DNA from: a bacterium
GTDB lineage: Bacteria > Planctomycetota > Planctomycetia > Pirellulales > Pirellulaceae
Direction: 5' to 3'
Assembly (NCBI GenBank): GCA_030430075.1
Contig: JAUIGN010000002.1
Location: forward strand, 62,001-126,000
DNA length: 64,000 nucleotides
Position numbers and translations under genes: made by a program. The notes beneath the pieces were generated by a model. That model saw only the letters and a list, made by a program, of their open reading frames with translations. It was not told the origin of the DNA and searched no databases. This document shows positions 1 through 7,047 of this stretch, in pieces; positions within the stretch are counted from its first letter, which is position 1, and every line of letters starts with the position of its first letter.

Positions 1-2
1 AA

Positions 3-461
3 TCCCCCTGCGGATGCCACGCGAAGGGCCACCATCAGAAGCTGTGGGGCTTTGGGTTCCACGGCAAGCACATCGGCCACGGCAAGGGGCACTGCGGACC
101 GGGCATGGGTTGCTACTCGCCGGCCTACGGCAAAGGCTACAAGCATCACGGGCGGCTTGGCCTCTTCGGCCACGGTCATCACTGCGACATCTGCGGTAAA
201 TCGGCCGGTTTCGGCTTCGGCAAGGGAGGATGCGACTGCGGCGGCTCGTTCGTCACGAAGGGGCATTCCCAGAAAGGTGGAGTGATCTGGAGCGACAGCC
301 AGACGCTGGAAGCACCCTCCATGGACGAACCGACACCCGCCGACGCCCGCCCGATGGAGTTGGAAGCCCCCGAAGCGCTGCCGGTACCGGCGGCACCCAC
401 GGCACATTCGGCCGGCCTGCGTCCCCTGACGCGCAGCCTGGGGTACGACTTCCAGGAGTAA
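3..461 (+). CDS. Gly/His/Cys-rich protein, 3' part only
   Basis: An open frame enters from the left edge and stops at 461. The first 80 or so residues are very rich in Gly, His, Lys and Cys (for example CGCHAKGHH, HHCDICGKS, GGCDCGG), which suggests metal binding or a disulfide-linked surface protein. The last 50 residues are acidic and Pro/Ala-rich (APSMDEPTPADARPMELEAP) and look unstructured. I do not recognise a family; short Cys/Gly/His-rich proteins of this kind are common in planctomycete genomes, but a function cannot be given. The ATG at 105 lies inside the repetitive part, so the true start is probably upstream of the window. A strong terminator follows 73 bases after the stop. Confidence 0.7.
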   Translation, partial: SPCGCHAKGHHQKLWGFGFHGKHIGHGKGHCGPGMGCYSPAYGKGYKHHGRLGLFGHGHHCDICGKSAGFGFGKGGCDCGGSFVTKGHSQKGGVIWSDSQTLEAPSMDEPTPADARPMELEAPEALPVPAAPTAHSAGLRPLTRSLGYDFQE

Positions 462-533
462 AGAAAGAGACCAACCGTTCGGAATCGAGATCGGCTGGGG
501 AGACCCGATCACGATTTCGGATGGAAGGAACTG

Positions 534-568
534 AAAGCCGGACGAGCGGTCGCTTGTCCGGCTTTTTT
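534..568 (+). terminator. Rho-independent terminator
   Basis: The perfect arms AGCCGGAC (536-543) and GTCCGGCT (556-563), extended by A-T pairs at the base, enclose an inner AGCG/CGCT pairing and are followed by a run of six T. This is a textbook intrinsic terminator for the Gly/His/Cys-rich gene ending at 461. Confidence 0.88.
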
Positions 569-902
569 CGTGCGCGTCAAGCATCGTCCGCATCCGACGT
601 CATGAGTCAGGTATTCCACAAGCACCGCCCGACCTGCGAAAGGCGCATGGGTGGGGACGATGCACGTCCGGTATGCTTGTCGAAAGTGGCCCGCCTGCAC
701 CGACCGCAGATGACGGAATGCCAAGATTCTGCCGCCCCATCCTCAGCACCCGCCGACGCTCGGCGGCCACCGGTCTACACTACGGTTAAGTTGTTTACAC
801 TGTTGGCTGTGATCATCGCCGCGTTGCGGCTGATCGTAAAATCGCCCCCCTTCCCTCTCGCCGGACCTGGTTGATCTATTCCGTTTTCTCGAGGAGTGTT
901 CC
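569..902. other. Intergenic, no gene seen
   Basis: No frame here has recognisable protein content. The stretch lies between the terminator at 534-568 and the HAD gene at 903, so it should hold that gene's promoter. No convincing -35/-10 pair could be picked out by eye. Confidence 0.5.
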
Positions 903-1922
903 ATGCGGTACCCAATGTTTGTCCTCGTCGCATCAATTCTGACCCTCCACGCCGGCTCCGGCACGCGCCCGATCGGCGCGGCGGAAAAAGCCCTCCTCCC
1001 CTCCTGGACTGCCGGCCCCACGCGCTCCGCGATCATTGAATTCGTCGAGGCGGTGACCCGTGAAGGTGGGCCCGACTACGTCCCCCCCGCGGAACGCATC
1101 GCCACCTTTGACAACGACGGCACGCTATGGGTCGAGTACCCGATTTACACCCAGTTGCTGTTTGCCGTCGACCGGGTCAAGGAACTCGCCTCGCAACATC
1201 CTGAATGGAAATCGCAACAGCCGTTCAAGGCCGTGCTGGAGGGAGACCGAAAGGCGGTCGCCGCCACCGGCATGAAGGGGTTGATGGAGATCGTGGTGGC
1301 GACCCATTCGGGCATGAGCGAAGAAGCGTTTGCCGCCCAGGCCGGCGAGTGGTTGCGGACGAAACGCCATCCCAGATTCCAACGTCCGTTCGCCGAATGC
1401 GTCTACCAGCCGATGATCGAACTGCTAAGCTACTTGCGCGAAAACGAATTCTCGACGTACATCGTGTCAGGAGGCGGCGTTTCGTTCATGCGTCCCATCA
1501 CGCAAACCGCCTACGGAATCCCTCCAGAACAAGTGGTCGGCTCGCGGGTCGCCACCGAGTATCAGGTGAAGGACGGCAAAGGGATGGTGGTCCGCCTGCC
1601 CAAGATTGATTTCATTGATGACAAGGCGGGCAAGCCGGTCGGCATCCAAACGCTGATCGGCCGACGACCGATCCTCGCTTGCGGCAACTCGGACGGCGAT
1701 TTCGAGATGCTCGAATACACCACGACGGGCAACGGCCGCTGCCTGGGAATCCTGATCCATCACACCGACGGCGACCGGGAATTCGCTTACGACCGCGAGA
1801 GCCACGTCGGCAAGTTAAGCAGGGGGCTCGATCAGGCGGCGACACGTGGTTGGGTCATTGCGGACATGAAGCGCGATTGGAAGCGAATCTTCGCGGAGAA
1901 GTCGCGGAAGGTGCTTCAATGA
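903..1922 (+). CDS. Exported HAD-superfamily phosphatase
   Basis: 339 residues. A signal peptide (hydrophobic stretch MFVLVASILTLHAG, cleavage likely near AAE) sends the enzyme to the periplasm. All four haloacid dehalogenase motifs are visible: motif I FDNDGTLW with the nucleophile Asp and the general-acid Asp two residues on, motif II Ser in YIVSGGG, a motif III Lys before motif IV, and motif IV GNSDGDFEM. The arrangement resembles SerB-like phosphoserine phosphatases with a helical cap, so a phosphomonoesterase is likely; the substrate is unknown. The start is supported by GAGGAG seven bases upstream. The stop lies at the edge of a duplicated 16-mer (1921-1952). Confidence 0.85.
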   Translation: MRYPMFVLVASILTLHAGSGTRPIGAAEKALLPSWTAGPTRSAIIEFVEAVTREGGPDYVPPAERIATFDNDGTLWVEYPIYTQLLFAVDRVKELASQHPEWKSQQPFKAVLEGDRKAVAATGMKGLMEIVVATHSGMSEEAFAAQAGEWLRTKRHPRFQRPFAECVYQPMIELLSYLRENEFSTYIVSGGGVSFMRPITQTAYGIPPEQVVGSRVATEYQVKDGKGMVVRLPKIDFIDDKAGKPVGIQTLIGRRPILACGNSDGDFEMLEYTTTGNGRCLGILIHHTDGDREFAYDRESHVGKLSRGLDQAATRGWVIADMKRDWKRIFAEKSRKVLQ

Positions 1923-1952
1923 AGAGCGCCACATGCGAAGAGCGCCACATGC
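1921..1952 (+). repeat. Tandem duplication of a 16-mer
   Basis: GAAGAGCGCCACATGC occurs twice back to back (1921-1936 and 1937-1952), perfectly, starting within the stop codon of the HAD phosphatase gene. It looks like a recent slippage duplication. Confidence 0.9.
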
Positions 1953-2289
1953 AACGCTCCGCGCCACGACAGACGTCCTAGTCCGGCGAAGCAAGCACGC
2001 TCCGTTGGTGTTGCCGTCAATGGGTAAGACACCGTCCGCGGTCAGCGCACACGGTGGACACGATCGGTCGTTCAGCGCCGTTCCATCAGGGAAGCATCGG
2101 CGGCCCCGCAGGCAGCGGTCGGACGATCCCAACAGGCAATCAGGGCTTCACCCCCCAAAACGGGTCAACACGATTTATCGGCCCGACACGAAAAATCGAC
2201 TTTAGGCGGCAGACCCTCGGTGCCGATGAAAATACTACGACACTACCGGGAGGGCGAGTTGGTCCTTGATCAACTCGTTTCAGGATAGA

Positions 2290-2332
2290 GGTCATGGTAT
2301 GGCGACGGAGCGACGTACCATGGCCTTTTTTT
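2290..2332 (+). terminator. Rho-independent terminator
   Basis: GGTCATGGTA (2290-2299) pairs with TACCATGGCC (2316-2325), ten pairs including one G-U wobble, and is followed by seven T residues. It is oriented for rightward transcripts. Confidence 0.82.
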
Positions 2333-2368
2333 ATGCGCTCGGCGCAGCGCACCCCTTACCTGCTCCCT

Positions 2369-2418
2369 GCTCGGCGCGGGTCTCCGACCCCGCCGAAACC
2401 GCCGACCGAAGGTCTCCC
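2369..2418. repeat. 50-bp dispersed repeat, copy A
   Basis: The copy begins GCTCGGCGCGGGTCTCCGAC and ends GACCGAAGGTCTCCC. It is identical over 50 bases to the copy at 48472-48521 and differs at two positions from the copy at 24401-24450. It contains two small hairpins, GGTC-TCC-GACC and GACC-GAA-GGTC, and is followed by a C-rich tract. No coding function is visible. Confidence 0.9.
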
Positions 2419-2581
2419 TCTCCCCCTCCCCCTCAACGTCCGCGAACAACATGCGGAGGACGGCCCGACGGTTCCAACACGCCATGGCGGCTGCCCCGCT
2501 CGCCGCGCTGTCGATGGAAGTCGCTATAATCGATCAAGCTGAATCGATTTACGCGACCCGTCGGCCCGCCAGGAACCCATC

Positions 2582-3316
2582 ATGTCCGCGTCCTCACCTC
2601 CGTTGCTCATTGGCAAACACACGCGTCGCGAGTTTCGCAACCGCATGGAAGCGGGCGAGCTCAAGGCCTGTATCATCCCGGTTGCCGCTGTGGAACAACA
2701 CCTCGAGCATCTGGCGATGGAACATGATTGGCGGAGCGTCACCCATGTCGCCAGCCTGGTTGCCGAGAAACTGGCCCCGCAGGTCGTGGTGGCTGAGGGG
2801 TTGATGGCCGGAATCAGCGAACATCACATGAAACACCCCGGCACGCTGACGTTAACCCCGGCGACCTTCCTGGCGGTGGTGCATGACCTGGTGGATAGCA
2901 TGGTGCGGGCCGGCTTCACCAATATCCTGGTGCTGAATGGCCACGGCGGCAATGTCGTCCCTTGCCAGAGCAACTGGGATCAGTTTCTGCGGAGGTTCCA
3001 GGTCAACTTGCAGTTCATGCCATACTGGGACGTGTATCGCGTCGAGGACGCGCAGGAGTTGCTGGAAAGCGGTTGCCGCCTGCCGCAGGACCTGCCGGGC
3101 CACGCGCAGGAATTCGAGACGTCATTTGCGCTGGCCGCGTTCCCGGAGAACGTGCGGACCGAGATGTGGACCGACCAGGCCGATCAAAAGCCGGCCCTTG
3201 CCACGGCGGGCAAGGGGCAGGCCTTTATCGAACGGGCCGTCGACCGCGTGGCGGTCTACCTGCAAGAGATGATCGACGGCAAACGGGTTGCGGAGATTCC
3301 GCCGTTTCACCCGTAA
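2582..3316 (+). CDS. Creatininase-family amidohydrolase
   Basis: 244 residues, cytoplasmic. The family (creatinine amidohydrolase and relatives such as MftE and FAPy deformylase) uses a binuclear metal site to hydrolyse amides. The metal-ligand pattern is present but divergent: VEQHLEHLAMEHD keeps Glu, His (+2) and Asp (+11) where relatives have EQHGPHLP..TD, followed by NGHGGN near residue 120 and GHAQEFETS near residue 180. The altered loop between His and Asp suggests a substrate different from the second creatininase at 24606. AGGA lies seven bases before the start. The gene is convergent with fliA. The true substrate is unknown. Confidence 0.85.
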   Translation: MSASSPPLLIGKHTRREFRNRMEAGELKACIIPVAAVEQHLEHLAMEHDWRSVTHVASLVAEKLAPQVVVAEGLMAGISEHHMKHPGTLTLTPATFLAVVHDLVDSMVRAGFTNILVLNGHGGNVVPCQSNWDQFLRRFQVNLQFMPYWDVYRVEDAQELLESGCRLPQDLPGHAQEFETSFALAAFPENVRTEMWTDQADQKPALATAGKGQAFIERAVDRVAVYLQEMIDGKRVAEIPPFHP

Positions 3317-3389
3317 CGGGCGACCGCCTGGCCTGCCGGAGAGCGCCGCGCCGCAGGCGGACTCATCCGGCCATCCGCCGATATCACGC

Positions 3390-4244
3390 TCAACCAGTGC
3401 CGCCGAATTCTGGCCGGCGGCGGCCCAGCTGCGACTGCAGCCGCTGCACGATGCTGCTATGCATCTGGCTGACGCGGCTTTCGCTCAGGTCGAGCGTCGC
3501 GCCGATCTCTTTCATCGTCAACTCTTCATAATAGTAGAGAATGATGATCAGGCGTTCGTTGCGATTGAGGCCCTTGGTCACCAGCCGCATCAAGTCGTTC
3601 TTGTAGACGCGACGTGTCGGATCCTCGCCTTTCTTGTCCTCGAGAATATCGATCTCGCGAACGTCTTTGTAGCTGTCGGTCTCGTACCACTTTTTGTTCA
3701 AGCTGATGAGGCCCACGGCGTTGGCGTCGGACATCATCTTTTCCAACTCCGCCACGCTCATCCCCATGTGCTCGGCCAGCTCTTGCTCTGTGGGAGTTCG
3801 CCCCAGCTTGGCTTCCAGCGTTTTGGTGCCTTCGGCAATCTTGCTGGCCTTCGAGCGAACGAGGCGGGGTACCCAGTCCATCGTTCTCAGCTCGTCAAGC
3901 ATGGCACCGCGGATCCGCGGCACACAATAGGTCTCGAATTTGACGCCACGCGTCATATCAAACGCGTCGATCGCGTCCATCAACCCGAACACGCCGGCAG
4001 AGATAAGGTCATCCAGTTCGACCCCTTCCGGCAACCGTGCCCAAATCCGTTCTCCGTTGTATTTGACCAACGGCAGATACCGCTCGACCAATCGGTTGCG
4101 CAGATGCTTGCGATCCGGGTGCTGCTTGTATTCTTGCCAGACCTTGAGGATTTCAGGGTCGGTCTTGCTGGCAGTCCGTCTCATGCCCTGGGCTGGAGTC
4201 AGGGGGGGAGCCTCGGGCGGGTTCTTGGTTGCCATTGTTGACAT
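3390..4244 (-). CDS. fliA: Flagellar sigma factor FliA (sigma-28)
   Basis: 284 residues. Region 2 (LVKYNGERIWARLPEGVELDD through GVFGLMDAIDAFD, FETYCVPRIRGAMLDELR) and region 4 (LNRNERLIIILYYYEELTMKEIGATLDLSESRVSQ) match FliA/WhiG. It directs RNA polymerase to late flagellar and chemotaxis genes. I chose the ATG at 4244 because GGAGG lies five bases upstream; longer frames to 4256 or 4334 lack such a site. It is the last gene of a leftward cluster flhA-flhF-flhG-(small membrane protein)-fliA, the arrangement seen in many flagellated bacteria. No anti-sigma factor FlgM is visible here. Confidence 0.95.
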   Translation of the reverse strand: MSTMATKNPPEAPPLTPAQGMRRTASKTDPEILKVWQEYKQHPDRKHLRNRLVERYLPLVKYNGERIWARLPEGVELDDLISAGVFGLMDAIDAFDMTRGVKFETYCVPRIRGAMLDELRTMDWVPRLVRSKASKIAEGTKTLEAKLGRTPTEQELAEHMGMSVAELEKMMSDANAVGLISLNKKWYETDSYKDVREIDILEDKKGEDPTRRVYKNDLMRLVTKGLNRNERLIIILYYYEELTMKEIGATLDLSESRVSQMHSSIVQRLQSQLGRRRPEFGGTG

Positions 4245-4463
4245 GCAATCCTCCATGATTGATCTGATTCGCGACGACTCGACGGCTGTCGATGCGTCAC
4301 TGGCGGCTCGAATCCTTCTCAAGCCGCCCCGCAACTACGAAGTTCACCAGGCTCCAACAGCCTTGTCGGAGTAGTGAACCGGTGATTTGACAATAGTACG
4401 TTGATTCCTTCGTCCCGTGACTCGAGGTCGTCGTCTGGCCGTCTCCGTTCGCCGGTTTCTTGC

Positions 4464-4673
4464 CTACCGAGACCTGCGGCCGGCCTGCACTGATTCGACC
4501 ATCGCCGCCTCGCCGATCCGCCCCACGATCCATCCTAGCGCGGCAAACCCCACGAGGCAGGAAATCGCCTGCGTTAATGTCGGTGACACGTCGTCGCCCA
4601 GCAGAAGACCGCGAAGCACCGACGTAGCAAACGCCAGCAGCCCCAGGAATCCTGCATAGCTGCGACCCAACAT
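4464..4673 (-). CDS. Small two-helix membrane protein in flagellar cluster
   Basis: 69 residues, unrecognised. Two hydrophobic segments (GFLGLLAFATSVLRGLLLG and ISCLVGFAALGWIVGRIG) are joined by a short acidic loop and followed by a basic tail VQAGRRSR, suggesting a hairpin inner-membrane protein with a cytoplasmic C terminus. The ATG at 4673 has GGTGAGG about nine bases upstream; a TTG at 4700 would add nine residues. It lies between flhG and fliA on the same strand, so co-expression with flagellar genes is likely, but the gaps on either side (about 220-260 bases) are wide and no function can be assigned. Confidence 0.55.
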   Translation of the reverse strand: MLGRSYAGFLGLLAFATSVLRGLLLGDDVSPTLTQAISCLVGFAALGWIVGRIGEAAMVESVQAGRRSR

Positions 4674-4929
4674 GGATGTGTGCCTCACCGTCAAACTCAA
4701 GCCAGTCGTTCCAGCTTATCGCGTCTCAGCAAAGAGGCGCGCTGTCTGATAATCGGCAGGTCACCCGGGGGAACTTGACCTCAAGTTGCCGGGCGTGGCT
4801 GCAATTTCCTTGGTGGCACTCCTTACCCGTGTGGCGGTTCTCGAACTGGGCCGCGAACGGCCCCCTGGTTCCAATATCGTTGTACGAATTCTTTCTGCCG
4901 AACTCGGTCTCTGGCGAACGCCAGGGTTC

Positions 4930-5778
4930 TTACGCGGCGGTCGGCAGCCGGTGTTCGGTGGTTCCTTGCTGGCGCGACAAGTTGAGGGCAATCTCCTGGA
5001 CCGCCCGCGCCGCCGGTCCCTCGGCAGCCTCCAGCAACAGGGGACTCGCCTGCTCCGCGGCGATCCGCGCCCGCGGATCGTGGGGGACATGCCCCAGCAG
5101 GTGAAGGGGCTGATCCAGGAAGCGGCGGCAAGACTGGTCGATGCGGGTAAACACATCCGCAGCCAGGCCGGCATCATCACACTGGTTCACGATCAGCCGG
5201 CAACAGATTGGCTCGAAGTCCATCACCACCATTTTAATACAGGCGTAGGCATCCATGACGGAGCCGGGGTCGGTCCCGGTGACCAGGACCACGTCGTCCG
5301 CCAAGCGACAGGAACGGCGGAGGAACTTTGTGTCGCCCTTACCGATGTCGAGCACGACGACGTCGGCGTGGGGCCCGAGTGCCTTGAACTGCCGGAAGAC
5401 CCGCTCCTGGCCGAAGTCGCTGGGATCCTGGCCGCCCGCCGCGCCCCACAGGTTAGGCACGACCTGGATTCCGTTGGGCCCCCGCAACATCACTTCGTGG
5501 ATGTCGCGCCGCGCTCCAAAAAGGTTCTCCGCCGACGTCGGCTCTGGAAGCCCACACAGTCGCGCGATGTCGGCGTGATGCGGATTGGCGTCAACGACGA
5601 CCACGCGGGCCCCCAACTCGGCGAGGGCAATCGAGACATTCACCGCCACCGTCGACGCGCCTCCCCCTTCCGCGCCGGTGGCGACCGCGATCAAACGGGG
5701 TGGCGGCCCGGACATGGCCGTGTTCTGCCGCATCGCCTGGAGGACCAGTTTTCGCAATTCGCTGGCTTGATCGTACAT
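4930..5778 (-). CDS. flhG: FlhG/MinD-like protein with degenerate P-loop
   Basis: 282 residues. The position directly after flhF (two bases between stop and start) and the ParA/MinD fold (VVVVDANPHHADIARLCGL near residue 60, VVVLDIGKGD near 145, RLIVNQCDD near 195) identify FlhG, which limits flagellar number and acts on FlhF GTPase activity. The N-terminal helix SELRKLVLQA fits the FlhF-activating segment of FlhG proteins. The deviant Walker A motif, normally KGGxGKT, reads AEGGGAST: both lysines are replaced. ATP hydrolysis and membrane cycling should therefore be altered or lost. The FlhG assignment itself is firm from synteny and fold. Confidence 0.85.
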   Translation of the reverse strand: MYDQASELRKLVLQAMRQNTAMSGPPPRLIAVATGAEGGGASTVAVNVSIALAELGARVVVVDANPHHADIARLCGLPEPTSAENLFGARRDIHEVMLRGPNGIQVVPNLWGAAGGQDPSDFGQERVFRQFKALGPHADVVVLDIGKGDTKFLRRSCRLADDVVLVTGTDPGSVMDAYACIKMVVMDFEPICCRLIVNQCDDAGLAADVFTRIDQSCRRFLDQPLHLLGHVPHDPRARIAAEQASPLLLEAAEGPAARAVQEIALNLSRQQGTTEHRLPTAA

Positions 5779-5780
5779 GG

Positions 5781-7007
5781 TTAATTGATCGACTCCATTC
5801 CCAGCACCAAGCGTGCGAGTCGCCCCCGTTCGGCCCCCGCGATATCATCCGGTACGTTTTGCCCGTTCGTCAGGTAGCTTAACGGCAGCTTGCTTTGACG
5901 CAGCAGCGGCAAGAGATTCCCCAAACCGGTCGCCTCGTCAAGCTTGGTCAGCAAGAGCGATGTGACCCCGACATCCGCAAACCGTTCGGCGGCCTTTCGC
6001 ATGCCGGCAGCGCTGGTCACACTGCTGAGCACCAGGTGGACTTCGTCGGCGTGGGCTTCGTTAAGCATGGACTTGAGCTCACGCAAGCGGACTTCGTCAC
6101 TGGGGCTGCGACCCGCCGTGTCCATCAAAATCAGATCCAGGTCGGCCATCCTGGCAACAGCAGCGCGCATTTCTCGCGGTGTGGAGACGACCTCCATGGG
6201 CAGATCGATGATGTCGGCATACGTCCGCAACTGATCAACGGCGGCGATCCGGTAGGTATCGACGGTGATCAACCCCACCCGGTGCCGCTCGCGCAGATGG
6301 AAACTGGCGGCCAACTTGGCGATCGTGGTCGTTTTCCCGACACCGGTGGGTCCCACCAGGGCAACCAACCTCGATTGCCCGGGGACGACACGAATCGGCC
6401 CGCCGCAGGTGATGTCCGCTTCCACCAGGCGCGCCAGCCGCGAACGCATCAGCTCCGGGTCATCCCGTTCTTCGTTCCCGGCTTCCAGTTGCACGCGATC
6501 GATCAGGTCGCGCGCCAGCTCTTCGCTGACCTCCGCGTCGATTAATTCAGTGAAGAGTTGAAACAACGATTCTCCCAGTTGACCGTGGCTGGGAGCGGCA
6601 GGAGGTCGAGACAACTGCTCGACCATCGAATGCAAGTCCGAGAGCTCGTCCCGCAGATCGTCGCGAAACTTCGCACGATAATCCGTGTCACAATGCGCTG
6701 GTACGCTCGTCGGGCCGTCTTCTGTGTTGCCATCTTCGCAGGCCGCGCCCGTCCAGTCGGCGGACGACGGCGCCGCAGCAAACTCCCCGGTATCGTCGAG
6801 CGGCGGGGGAAAGCGGCTGGGCACGTTGACACTGCAGGACGCCGTCACTTCGATCCGCCGCGTTCCCGAGAGCCAGTGAAACAGGCCTTCACGAACCTCT
6901 CGCGTCTGCAGGACGGCGGCGTCCGGTCCCATGTCGGTGCGCACCAATTGCAGCGCTTCCTGCAACGAACCCGCTCGATAGGTTTTGACTTCCATTTCGA
7001 CTTCCAT
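5781..7007 (-). CDS. flhF: Flagellar GTPase FlhF
   Basis: 408 residues from the chosen start. FlhF is an SRP-type NG GTPase that fixes the site of flagellar assembly. The N-terminal segment MEVKTYRAGSLQEALQLVR is characteristic; a low-complexity linker follows, then the NG domain with G1 GPTGVGKTTTIAKL near 217-230, VDTYRIAAVDQLRTYA, G3 MDTAGRS and G4 TKLDEA, ending TNGQNVPDDI. The ATG at 7007 is preceded by AGAAGA; another ATG at 6995 is also possible, and a longer frame to 7082 would overlap flhA. It begins 40 bases after the flhA stop and ends two bases before flhG, so translational coupling is likely. Confidence 0.93.
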   Translation of the reverse strand: MEVEMEVKTYRAGSLQEALQLVRTDMGPDAAVLQTREVREGLFHWLSGTRRIEVTASCSVNVPSRFPPPLDDTGEFAAAPSSADWTGAACEDGNTEDGPTSVPAHCDTDYRAKFRDDLRDELSDLHSMVEQLSRPPAAPSHGQLGESLFQLFTELIDAEVSEELARDLIDRVQLEAGNEERDDPELMRSRLARLVEADITCGGPIRVVPGQSRLVALVGPTGVGKTTTIAKLAASFHLRERHRVGLITVDTYRIAAVDQLRTYADIIDLPMEVVSTPREMRAAVARMADLDLILMDTAGRSPSDEVRLRELKSMLNEAHADEVHLVLSSVTSAAGMRKAAERFADVGVTSLLLTKLDEATGLGNLLPLLRQSKLPLSYLTNGQNVPDDIAGAERGRLARLVLGMESIN

Positions 7008-7047
7008 TCTTCTCAAGTTGCGTCGGGTGGCCCGCGAGCGGCAGTTC

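Larger units (their letters stand above)
1953..2581. other. Intergenic region with hairpin and dispersed repeat
   Basis: No gene is supported. The stretch contains a short inverted repeat GAGTTG...CAACTC near 2256-2276, a terminator-like hairpin at 2290-2332 and copy A of the 50-bp dispersed repeat at 2369-2418. The terminator is 370 bases past the HAD stop, so either the HAD transcript has a long 3' end or a small untranslated RNA ends here; the sequence alone does not decide. Confidence 0.6.

Noticed and set aside
2369..2418. 50-bp repeat as part of a coding gene (it can be read as ARVSDPAETADRRSP)
   Set aside because: The three copies are flanked by unrelated sequence, sit between genes, and no surrounding frame has family similarity or a ribosome site.
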